Below, piece by piece: positions 33,335 to 40,629 of a DNA stretch of 64,000 bases (positions are counted from its first letter, which is position 1; each line of letters starts with the position of its first letter). Under the pieces are notes generated by a model that worked only from the letters and a program-made list of their open reading frames with translations, was not told the DNA's origin and searched no databases. The translations under genes were made by a program, and so were the position numbers. This stretch comes from Pseudomonas abietaniphila (GTDB taxonomy: Bacteria > Pseudomonadota > Gammaproteobacteria > Pseudomonadales > Pseudomonadaceae): positions 3,100,001 to 3,164,000 of the forward strand of contig NZ_CP155619.1 of the NCBI RefSeq assembly GCF_039697315.1. The letters are read 5' to 3'.

Positions 33335-34278
33335 TGCGCCTTGGAATCTGTGCGGCGCTGGACGTCGGTACCACCTTGCATGCACGCAGTTTCCTGCGGG
33401 GCGTTTACCTCTCCAGCCATTTGTTCAGCAACGTGCGCACGGCGAGGCATTTTTACTTTGATGATGGCGCCAGTGCCGAAGGAGGAAGGGCGGCGGCAAG
33501 GTATTTCATCGATGCGAAAGTCGATGCAGTGATCGGCCACTTCGCCTCCGAATCGGCGGCCGCCGTGGTGGAAAGTTATGCACAGGCAGGCATTCCCTTG
33601 ATTCTTCCGGCGTCCACCTGTGCCGCGCTGACCGAAGACGGCCGCACCACGTTCAGGGTGTGCGCGTCCGACCGTGTGCTCGCCAGGCGCCTGTTGGCAT
33701 TTGCCGAAACTCAAGGTCTCGTAAGACTCGCGCTGTTCGCCGATCCGAGTCTTCATGGGCAGCAACAGTTACGCGAACTTCAAACCGCAGCGAAGTTATC
33801 CACAGTCGAGTTGGTAAACGACAGTGCAGATGCCGACGCCCTGGTATTTTGCGGTCGCTTGAAAGCCAGCCGCCAGTTCCTTGTGGAAAACCGGGCATCG
33901 GGTTGTGGATTACCCCTTTTGTTTACCGACGATGCGGCGTCGCCTGCGCTGGTCGCGGGATTGGCACACCCCGGGACCGTCTATGTCGTCAGCTTCCCGG
34001 TGGCCAGTGATCTGCCTGAAGCGCAGTCAGTCGACCTGGTTTATCAGCGCCTCTATGGCGAGCAAGCACCGGTCTACGCCATTGAAACGCTGGCGGCGTT
34101 TTCGCTGGTGGATCTGGCGGCTCGTCAACGCGGCGGGCTGCTCGATGCGCTGCGCTATGAACAGTTTTCCACGCCTGCCGGCCCTATCAGTTTCAGCAAC
34201 GGGGAGAACGATCACGCCCGGGTTTCGCTGTGGGTCTACACCGACGAGCACGTCCATGAGCGACGTCTGCTGAGTTGA
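33331..34278 (+). CDS. Periplasmic-binding-protein-like domain protein lacking a signal peptide
   Basis: A 315-residue protein resembling type I (LivJ/AmiC-like) ligand-binding proteins. The N-terminus MMRLGICAALDVGTTLHARSFLRGV continues with ARYFIDAKVDAVIGHFASESAAAV and GIPLILPASTCAALT, the fold's conserved core. It has no signal peptide, so it is probably cytoplasmic, a sensor or a sequestering protein rather than a transporter component; no permease genes accompany it. The start is ATG 33331 or 33334. It carries an exact DnaA box at 33796-33804. The function is not known. Confidence 0.7.
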   Translation: MMRLGICAALDVGTTLHARSFLRGVYLSSHLFSNVRTARHFYFDDGASAEGGRAAARYFIDAKVDAVIGHFASESAAAVVESYAQAGIPLILPASTCAALTEDGRTTFRVCASDRVLARRLLAFAETQGLVRLALFADPSLHGQQQLRELQTAAKLSTVELVNDSADADALVFCGRLKASRQFLVENRASGCGLPLLFTDDAASPALVAGLAHPGTVYVVSFPVASDLPEAQSVDLVYQRLYGEQAPVYAIETLAAFSLVDLAARQRGGLLDALRYEQFSTPAGPISFSNGENDHARVSLWVYTDEHVHERRLLS

Positions 34279-34331
34279 ATCGAGCCGATCCACGGCTCGC
34301 CAAGTCTTTAAACCTTTCAGGAAGAACCACC

Positions 34332-35690
34332 ATGAATCAGTTTGAAATCGAGGGTTTGCGTCAGGAGCTGGACGTCGTGTCGGTCGGCTTCGGTCCCGCC
34401 GGTATCGCGCTGGCCTGTGCGCTGGAAGACGAGGCAGAGGACAACGGCAAGAAGCCGTTTGCGCGCGTAAGGTTTTTCGAAAAAGGCCGCGATTCGACCT
34501 GGCATGGCGCGTTTCTGCTGGCGGGCACCGACATCAACCATCATGTGTTTCGTGACCTGGTGACCCCGCGTAACCCGCGCAGCCGCTTCTCGTTTGCCAT
34601 GTACCTGAAAGAAAAAGGGCGCCTGTACAAATTCGGGTTGTTGGGTCGTCCGGCCAGTCGAGTGGAATGGTCCGACTACATCGGTTGGGTTGCCGCACAG
34701 TTGAAGGACTATGTGTCCTACGACGAAGGCGTGCTCGACGTATTGCCCGTCGCGGAAAAAGGCATTTTGCGCGCTGTCGATGTGGTGACCGCTCAAGGCA
34801 CCTATCGCACAAAGCGTCTGGTGCTGTCCCACGGCAGCCTGCCGAGAATTCCTGAAGCGTTCAGCGCTCATCTGGGTGGCCGCGTGTTCCACACCTCGCA
34901 ATACCTCAAGAACATTCATCTGGGCGGCGGCCCCATTGCCCAGCGCTGGTTGGTGCTGGGCTCAGGCCAAAGCGCGGGTGAGGCCGTGGCGCATCTGCTG
35001 GGCGCCGCGCCGACCACCCAAGTGCATTCGGTACACCGAGGCGTGGGTTTCCGCGTCGGTCAGTTGGGGCAGTTTCCCAACATGGCGTTCCTGCCCGAAC
35101 AGGTGGATTACTTCCATGAGCTGGAGCCCGCGCGTCGCAGCAAGGTGTTCGACGAGATTCGTTCGACCAACTATGCAGGCATCGACGCCGACGAGAGTCA
35201 GGCCTTGTACTCATTCATGTACGAAGGTGAGGTGAGTGGGCATCAGCGTCTGAATCTTCACACCTGGTCCGACGTGGTGTCTGTGGAAAAAGTCGGTGAT
35301 GCCTACTCGGTGGTGCTGCGTGACAGCAACACCGGTCTGGAAACCACGTTGTATGTCGACGGCATCGTGCTTGGTACGGGCTACGAACAACTGGCGGTGC
35401 CGCCGTTGTTGACGTTGCTGCAACCGTGGCTGCTGCGCGACGAGGACGGGACCCTGGCCGTGGATCGCCACTACCGCGTTGGGTTGCAGAACAGCGAAGG
35501 CGTGCAGATTCTCGCCAACGGCACGTCTGAAAAGACTCACGGCATCAGCGATGCGCAGTCGTTTTCGATGGTGGCGCTGCGGGCCCAGCAACTGACCGAT
35601 GCGCTCCTGGCGACCCAACCACGGCAACTGGCGCCCGTGGTCGCGCACCCGGCGCGATCCAGGTCGGTACGCGTCGAGGCACGGCCATGA
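34332..35690 (+). CDS. L-lysine/L-ornithine N-monooxygenase-like flavoenzyme
   Basis: A 452-residue N-hydroxylating monooxygenase. The FAD motif GFGPAG is at residues 19-24, the NADPH motif GSGQSA at about 210-215, and the C-terminal signature appears as VLGTGYE. The family hydroxylates the side-chain amine of lysine, ornithine or similar diamines with NADPH and O2. In hydrazine pathways the lysine hydroxylase (Spb38 type) supplies the N6-hydroxylysine used for N-N bond formation, which is the role I infer. I use ATG 34332 after AGGAAG. The stop overlaps the next start (ATGA). Confidence 0.88.
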   Translation: MNQFEIEGLRQELDVVSVGFGPAGIALACALEDEAEDNGKKPFARVRFFEKGRDSTWHGAFLLAGTDINHHVFRDLVTPRNPRSRFSFAMYLKEKGRLYKFGLLGRPASRVEWSDYIGWVAAQLKDYVSYDEGVLDVLPVAEKGILRAVDVVTAQGTYRTKRLVLSHGSLPRIPEAFSAHLGGRVFHTSQYLKNIHLGGGPIAQRWLVLGSGQSAGEAVAHLLGAAPTTQVHSVHRGVGFRVGQLGQFPNMAFLPEQVDYFHELEPARRSKVFDEIRSTNYAGIDADESQALYSFMYEGEVSGHQRLNLHTWSDVVSVEKVGDAYSVVLRDSNTGLETTLYVDGIVLGTGYEQLAVPPLLTLLQPWLLRDEDGTLAVDRHYRVGLQNSEGVQILANGTSEKTHGISDAQSFSMVALRAQQLTDALLATQPRQLAPVVAHPARSRSVRVEARP

Positions 35691-36706
35691 ATTACATCTC
35701 TCACATCGTTGGCGATTCGAATTTCGTTCGCCTCAAGGGGCTGGGTTTCGAGAACCTGCATTTGAAGCTCGAGTCCTGCAACCCGGCGGGCTCGATCAAG
35801 ATGAAAACCGCCATCGGCTTGATCGACTCCTACGCCGAGCGTCGACTTATCCACAAGGACACGGTGCTCATCGAATCGTCCTCGGGCAACCTCGGCGTGG
35901 CGCTGGCTATGATCTGTGCCGAACGTGGTTACGCGTTCTGCTGCGTGGTCGATCCCAATACCAACCTGCACAACATCAAGATGATGGAAGCGTTTGGCGC
36001 GAAGATCGTCATCGTCACCGAGCGTGACGACAACGATGGCTACCTCGGAACGCGCATTCGTTACATCCGCGATACCGTTGCCCGCGACCCTCGCTACTTG
36101 TGGCTCAACCAGTACAGCAATCCGGCCAACGCGCGCACCCACGAACTGACAACGGCGCGATCGATCCATATCGCCTTTCCGGCCCTGGACTACCTGGTGG
36201 TCGGCGCCGGCACCACCGGAACGTTGATGGGCTGCGTGCAGTATTTCCGCAAGCATTCGCCGCGGACCAAGATCATTGCCGTGGACAGCACGGGATCGGT
36301 GACGTTCGGTCAGGCGCCGGGCAAGCGGTTCATTCCTGGCTTGGGTTCCAGCCAGATGCCGCCGATCTTCCGCGCCAATCATCTGCACAAACAGCAAGTG
36401 GTGGACGAGCGCGCCACGGTCGCCATGTGCCGCTGGCTGGCCAAGTCCAATGGCGTCCTGGCAGGAGGCTCGACCGGCACCGTGGTCGCCGGCTTGGCAG
36501 CGCCCTCGCTGGGGATTCCCAAAGACGCCGTGATCGTGGCGATCTCTCCGGACGCCGGCGAGCGCTATCTGGAAACGATCTACAACGACGAATGGGTGAT
36601 GCAGAAGTTCGGCCGCACCGAGCTGGCGGCGCTGAGCTCGCAACCCATTAGCCGCTACCTGAAAAACTACGTTCACACCTTCGAAGGAGAAGCGCTGAAT
36701 GTCTGA
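35687..36706 (+). CDS. PLP-dependent SbnA-like enzyme (2,3-diaminopropionate pathway)
   Basis: A 339-residue fold-type II PLP enzyme of the cysteine synthase family. The Schiff-base lysine is K37 in NPAGSIKMK, the substrate loop is ESSSGNLGVALAM, and the phosphate-binding glycines are in GAGTTGTLMG. It most resembles SbnA, which condenses O-phosphoserine with glutamate to N-(2-amino-2-carboxyethyl)-glutamate. The following gene is the matching SbnB-like dehydrogenase and overlaps it by 8 bases, strongly supporting L-2,3-diaminopropionate synthesis rather than cysteine synthesis. An exact DnaA box is at 35847-35855. Confidence 0.85.
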   Translation: MNYISHIVGDSNFVRLKGLGFENLHLKLESCNPAGSIKMKTAIGLIDSYAERRLIHKDTVLIESSSGNLGVALAMICAERGYAFCCVVDPNTNLHNIKMMEAFGAKIVIVTERDDNDGYLGTRIRYIRDTVARDPRYLWLNQYSNPANARTHELTTARSIHIAFPALDYLVVGAGTTGTLMGCVQYFRKHSPRTKIIAVDSTGSVTFGQAPGKRFIPGLGSSQMPPIFRANHLHKQQVVDERATVAMCRWLAKSNGVLAGGSTGTVVAGLAAPSLGIPKDAVIVAISPDAGERYLETIYNDEWVMQKFGRTELAALSSQPISRYLKNYVHTFEGEALNV

Positions 36707-37706
36707 TTTTCATGTCATTCCGGGGGCGGTAATCAAGGACATTCTCGACAGCCAGTCCCACACCATGGTGGCGCGGGTCGAGCAGGTGTACCTGCAGCAT
36801 CACGACGGCCAGACCCTCAACCCGGACAGCTATTTCCTGCGTTTTCCACAGCAACCCGCCAACCGGATCATCGCTCTGCCTGCGTCCCTTGAGGGCGACG
36901 ACGCGGTGGCGGGCATCAAATGGATTTCGAGTTTTCCGGGCAACGTGGCGCAGCAGAAACCTCGTGCTTCGGCGGTGGTGATCCTCAACGACCGCGAGAC
37001 GGGTTATCCCTATGCATGCCTGGAAGGCGCGCAGATCAGCGCGGTCAGAACGGCTGCTTCGGCTGTGTCGGGCGCTTACTGGCTCAACGGTCAGTCGCAC
37101 AAGGCTGCGTCCGTAGGATTTGTCGGCGCGGGTGTCATCGCACGCAACATTGCGCGAATGCTGGCTGTGGAAAACTGGAAAATCGGGCACGCCCTCGTGC
37201 ACGATTTCGATGATGCTTCGGCCAAAGCGCTCACGGCGTATGTCGAACAGATCGACTTATGCACAGCCCGCGGCGGGTCGCTGGAAGAAGTGCTTGCCGC
37301 CGATCTGGTGATCTTCGCCACCACTGCTGGCGAGCCGTACGTCAAGCCGCCGATGGGTTTCCGAGCCGGTCAGGTCGTGCTGAACATTTCGTTGCGTGAC
37401 ATCGCGCCGCAATTGCTTCTTGCGGCCAACAACCTGTGCGATGACGTCGAGCACTGCATGAAGGCCAACACCTCACCCAATCTGGCCGAGCAACTTACCG
37501 GAAACCGCGACTTCATGAATGGCACCCTCGCGGGCCTGATTCGCGGTGAGGTCACGCTCGACCCTGGCAAAGCGTCGATCTTCTCGCCGTTCGGCCTGGG
37601 TGTGCTGGACCTGGCGCTGAGCAAATTCATCGTCGACACCGCGCTGGCTGAGTCACGCGCTGTTGCCATTGATTCGTTCTTTGGAGAAACACTGAGATGG
37701 AACTGA
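36699..37706 (+). CDS. Ornithine cyclodeaminase / SbnB-like dehydrogenase
   Basis: A 335-residue protein of the ornithine cyclodeaminase/mu-crystallin family with the NAD-binding segment VGFVGAGVIARNIARML at about residues 139-155 and the substrate arginine region ISAVRTAASAVSGAYW. The pairing with an SbnA-like gene indicates the SbnB reaction: oxidative hydrolysis of the SbnA product to L-2,3-diaminopropionate, 2-oxoglutarate and NADH. GAAGGAG precedes ATG 36699. It overlaps the next gene by 10 bases. Confidence 0.85.
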   Translation: MSDFHVIPGAVIKDILDSQSHTMVARVEQVYLQHHDGQTLNPDSYFLRFPQQPANRIIALPASLEGDDAVAGIKWISSFPGNVAQQKPRASAVVILNDRETGYPYACLEGAQISAVRTAASAVSGAYWLNGQSHKAASVGFVGAGVIARNIARMLAVENWKIGHALVHDFDDASAKALTAYVEQIDLCTARGGSLEEVLAADLVIFATTAGEPYVKPPMGFRAGQVVLNISLRDIAPQLLLAANNLCDDVEHCMKANTSPNLAEQLTGNRDFMNGTLAGLIRGEVTLDPGKASIFSPFGLGVLDLALSKFIVDTALAESRAVAIDSFFGETLRWN

Positions 37707-39496
37707 GCACCGCGCTGCCAACGGAAAGACTGGCTGTGGACGGCAAGCAGAAGCCTGCCATCAAGATCGGTATCGTCGGCTGCGGTTCTCGCGGGCTGAC
37801 GGTGCTGGAGCGCTTGTGTGCATTGGCGGGCACCGGCGAGCGACGCATCGAGATCAATCTGTTCGATCCCCATCGACCCGGTCCGGGCCTGCATTCGGTG
37901 GAGCAGCCGGAGTATTTGATGCTCAACACCGTGGCGTCTCAGATCTCGATGTTTCCCGATCAGGCTGCGCTCGGTGGTTTCAGTGGCCGCCAAGGGCCTG
38001 ACTTTTACCAATGGTGCCTGCGTTTCAAGTCCGCAGAGCGAACTGTGCAGCCCAACGCATTCCTCCCTCGGGCGTGGCTCGGGGAATACCTCGCCTGGAC
38101 GTATGAAGAGGTGATCCGTTCCCTGCCAACGAACGTGCGGGTGAAACATCATGCCCGGGTTGTGGATAACGTTGAACACACCGATCTGGGCGGGTTTGTC
38201 TTGTACACAGGCGCTCAAAAACACCCGGTTGATTGGTTGCTGATAACGGTCGGGCACGCCGAAAGTGCTCTGCCGGTGAACATTTCCAACGGTCTTACAA
38301 AAAGCTTTCAGGCTTATCCACAGCCCTATGCGCTGGAAGGGATTTCGTCCACAGATGCGGTCGGTATCGAAGGGCTCGGGTTGTCCGCGATGGATGCTGT
38401 GGCGGGCCTGACGGTCGGTAGAGGCGGGCAGTTTGTGCAAGCGCCTGAAGGCTTGCATTATCGGGCTTCTGGCCAGGAACCCCGCCTGTTCATGTATTCA
38501 CGCAGTGGCCTGCCATACCGGACCCGGCCGGACATCACGCCACACCGTGTGGGCGGTTCGCCGCTGATCTTTACCTTGTCGGCGGTTGCTGATCTGCGCG
38601 CTGAAAACCCACAGGGGCTGGACTTCGAAGCCCAGGTCCTGCCGCTGCTCAAAGCTGAAATGCTGGCTGAATACTTCGGCATGATTGCAGCGCTCCAGGG
38701 CGAGTCCTCCTTGAGAATCAAATCCGAGATCGCCAACGCTTTTCTGATGGGCGAAATCCAGACCAAAGCGGCTGAGCTGGCGCAGCGGTTTGCTGTGCCC
38801 ATGCTGGAAGACAGTGCCTTTAACCCTCGGTACCTGAAGGCGCCTGTGGATAATTATTCAAGGTGGGTCAAAGCCTTCATTGAAAACGATGTGAAGGAGA
38901 GCATTCTCGATCTCGATCACAGCCCGATCAAAGCTGCAGTGGAGGTGTGGAGGAGCTGCCGTGAACAATTGCGTCGCGTTGTGGATAACCAGGGCCTGAC
39001 GCCTGAGTCTCACCGGATTTTCTTCAACGAATACGCGCCGCTGGTCAATCGCATGGTCGCCGGCCCTCAAAAGGAACGTCATCAGGAGTTGCTGGCGTTG
39101 GCTCAGGCGGGCGTTCTGCAGTGGGTGCATGGCTCAAAGGTTATCCACAGCGCCAGCACGTCAGACGTTTCAGTCACGCTCGACGATGGACAGGTGTTAG
39201 TGCTCGACGCGGTAATCCAAGCCCACGTCAGCGATAACCGCACGACCGCCTCGCAGCCGCGCATCATCCGTCAACTCCGCGAAAGCGGAATTATCCACAG
39301 CGTCAACGGCAACGGTGAAGCGCCCTTCGTCGACAGTCACGGCAAGGCACAGCCGAATCTGTGGATAACCGGCCCCATCGTCGAAGGCGCGACGTATTAC
39401 AATCACTATGTGCCTTCATCAGGCAGTTACTCGAGGGCGTTCGTGGATGCTGACCGGATAGCGCGGGAGATGCTGGGTATGGCGGTCACTGCTTGA
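37697..39496 (+). CDS. FAD/NAD(P)-binding family protein, unknown function
   Basis: A 599-residue protein of the NAD_binding_9 type (PF13454-like). The N-terminus after about 20 residues is IGIVGCGSRGLTVLERL, a dinucleotide-binding loop, followed by NLFDPHRPGPGLHSVEQPEYLMLNT and, near residue 355, further conserved blocks. The family acts in siderophore and other secondary pathways, but its reaction is mostly unknown. As the last gene of the operon it may oxidise or otherwise tailor the hydrazine or diaminopropionate product. The coding sequence carries seven exact DnaA boxes between 38161 and 39368, an extraordinary density. A REP-type repeat follows the stop. Confidence 0.75.
   Translation: MELSTALPTERLAVDGKQKPAIKIGIVGCGSRGLTVLERLCALAGTGERRIEINLFDPHRPGPGLHSVEQPEYLMLNTVASQISMFPDQAALGGFSGRQGPDFYQWCLRFKSAERTVQPNAFLPRAWLGEYLAWTYEEVIRSLPTNVRVKHHARVVDNVEHTDLGGFVLYTGAQKHPVDWLLITVGHAESALPVNISNGLTKSFQAYPQPYALEGISSTDAVGIEGLGLSAMDAVAGLTVGRGGQFVQAPEGLHYRASGQEPRLFMYSRSGLPYRTRPDITPHRVGGSPLIFTLSAVADLRAENPQGLDFEAQVLPLLKAEMLAEYFGMIAALQGESSLRIKSEIANAFLMGEIQTKAAELAQRFAVPMLEDSAFNPRYLKAPVDNYSRWVKAFIENDVKESILDLDHSPIKAAVEVWRSCREQLRRVVDNQGLTPESHRIFFNEYAPLVNRMVAGPQKERHQELLALAQAGVLQWVHGSKVIHSASTSDVSVTLDDGQVLVLDAVIQAHVSDNRTTASQPRIIRQLRESGIIHSVNGNGEAPFVDSHGKAQPNLWITGPIVEGATYYNHYVPSSGSYSRAFVDADRIAREMLGMAVTA
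38161..39368. promoter_or_regulatory. Cluster of seven exact DnaA boxes inside a coding sequence
   Basis: TTATCCACA or its complement occurs exactly at 38161-38169 (minus), 38314-38322 (plus), 38845-38853 (minus), 38980-38988 (minus), 39141-39149 (plus), 39291-39299 (plus) and 39360-39368 (minus). The boxes fall in several reading-frame registers, encoding VDN, IHS, WIT or YPQ, so they are not one repeated peptide. They could titrate DnaA in the manner of datA or recruit it for another purpose; the role is inferred. Confidence 0.6.
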
Positions 39497-39527
39497 AAGT
39501 TAATCGCAGCCTTGCTGAGGCCCCTTT

Positions 39528-39639
39528 CCTCTGTGGGAGCGAGCTTGCTCTGGGCAGCATCCGGACGAATACGGAGTGTCTGCAATATCAAAGGTGAATG
39601 ACACGGCGCATTCGTCAGCAAGCTGGACTCCCACAGAGG
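39528..39639. repeat. REP-type inverted repeat
   Basis: Left arm 39528-39549 (CCTCTGTGGGAGCGAGC then TTGCT) and right arm 39617-39639 read as an imperfect inverted pair. The core TGTGGGAGCGAG is the common pseudomonad REP sequence. It lies just beyond the end of the eight-gene operon, between convergent genes, and may serve as a bidirectional transcription stop. Confidence 0.75.
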
Positions 39640-39675
39640 CATGTTTCAGATCCGGAATCGTCATGAACCCTATGC

Positions 39676-40461
39676 TCAACACATCGTCCCCGAAGCCGCG
39701 CAACTCAACCCGGCTTTCACCGGCAAATACTGGCGGCGGATGCGCTCCAGCTCCCCGCTGGCGCGCAAGGTGTCGATCGCGTGATTGATGGGCGGCAGCC
39801 ATTGCGCGTGCTGGGGCTGAAGCTTGAACACCAGTGGCGCTTCGCTGAGTTTCGCCCCCTGGCTGAACAGATGGGGGTCCAGGTGGTTGCTGGTCACTAA
39901 CGCGTCGAAGATATCGTCGACCATCGCGATGGCGTCGACACGTCCGTTTCCGAGCAATTTGATCAACGCGTCCTCTTGAGACGTCTCAAGCCGATCGAGC
40001 CTGTGTGCCGCTATGGCCGGATCCAGTGCCCAGTAGGTATAGCCGCGTACCATGCCGATCGTAAGCTGATTCAGCTGCTCGATGGACTGCTTGCGTGCAG
40101 GGTGATCGGCGAGGAAGTAGAGGTGCTCGTTGACCTCGGAGTAGGGCTTGGAAAAGACATAATGGCTTTGTTCTTCCGGGCTGTTCCAGATCAGCGCATC
40201 GGCGTAATTAATGTCGATTTCGCCTTTCTGCAGCATGGATTGAAGGCGGTTGACCGGGTAGGTGACGAAGGTCACGTCGACATTCGCAAGCTGCATCACC
40301 CGCCGCGCGATGTCGACTGACACGCCGAGCAAGTGACCGTTCTCGTCTTCGTAGGCGTAAGGCTTCCATTGCGCGCCGCCCGCCACGTAAGGGCCTGCCA
40401 GTACAGGCAGCGCGAGCACGCAAAGCAAACAACCGCCCAACAGTCTGCGTCGAAATCCCAT
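39676..40461 (-). CDS. Extracellular solute-binding protein family 3
   Basis: A 261-residue secreted periplasmic binding protein. The signal peptide is residues 1 to about 22 (MGFRRRLLGGCLLCVLALPVLA), then the SBP_bac_3 fold with WKPYAYEDENGHLLGVSVDI and INYADALIWNSPEE. No ABC permease or ATPase genes accompany it, so it may be an orphan receptor or a polar amino-acid binder working with a distant transporter. The ATG at 40461 fits the signal peptide. Confidence 0.87.
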   Translation of the reverse strand: MGFRRRLLGGCLLCVLALPVLAGPYVAGGAQWKPYAYEDENGHLLGVSVDIARRVMQLANVDVTFVTYPVNRLQSMLQKGEIDINYADALIWNSPEEQSHYVFSKPYSEVNEHLYFLADHPARKQSIEQLNQLTIGMVRGYTYWALDPAIAAHRLDRLETSQEDALIKLLGNGRVDAIAMVDDIFDALVTSNHLDPHLFSQGAKLSEAPLVFKLQPQHAQWLPPINHAIDTLRASGELERIRRQYLPVKAGLSCAASGTMC

Positions 40462-40572
40462 GCGATCCGTCAGCCCAGGCCCAAATGGATCCTAAGCCTA
40501 ACAGTGGAAAATGTCGGTGATGTGTCGTAATGCCACTATTTGCAGGCGGCTTCACGAAAAATCCGCAAAAAA

Positions 40573-40600
40573 AGCCCGCGCTGACGGGATCAGGCGGGCT
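40573..40600 (-). terminator. Terminator of the glycosidase/ligase pair (minus strand)
   Basis: On the minus strand, AGCCCGC (from 40600) pairs with GCGGGCT (to 40573) and is followed by a run of seven T. It lies 30 bases beyond the stop at 40630 and ends the leftward two-gene transcript. Confidence 0.85.
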
Positions 40601-40629
40601 TCGGGTATTGGGAGCGTAGCGGCGAAGGC

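Noticed and set aside
35687..36706. Reading the PLP enzyme as an ordinary cysteine synthase
   Set aside because: It overlaps an ornithine cyclodeaminase-like gene as in sbnA-sbnB, lacks a cysteine-pathway context, and resembles SbnA more closely, so diaminopropionate synthesis is preferred.
30243..39496. Siderophore operon reading (N-monooxygenase plus SbnA/SbnB)
   Set aside because: No NRPS, NIS synthetase, TonB receptor or ferric reductase is present, and the cupin, MetRS-like and DAO-type genes have no siderophore role known to me.
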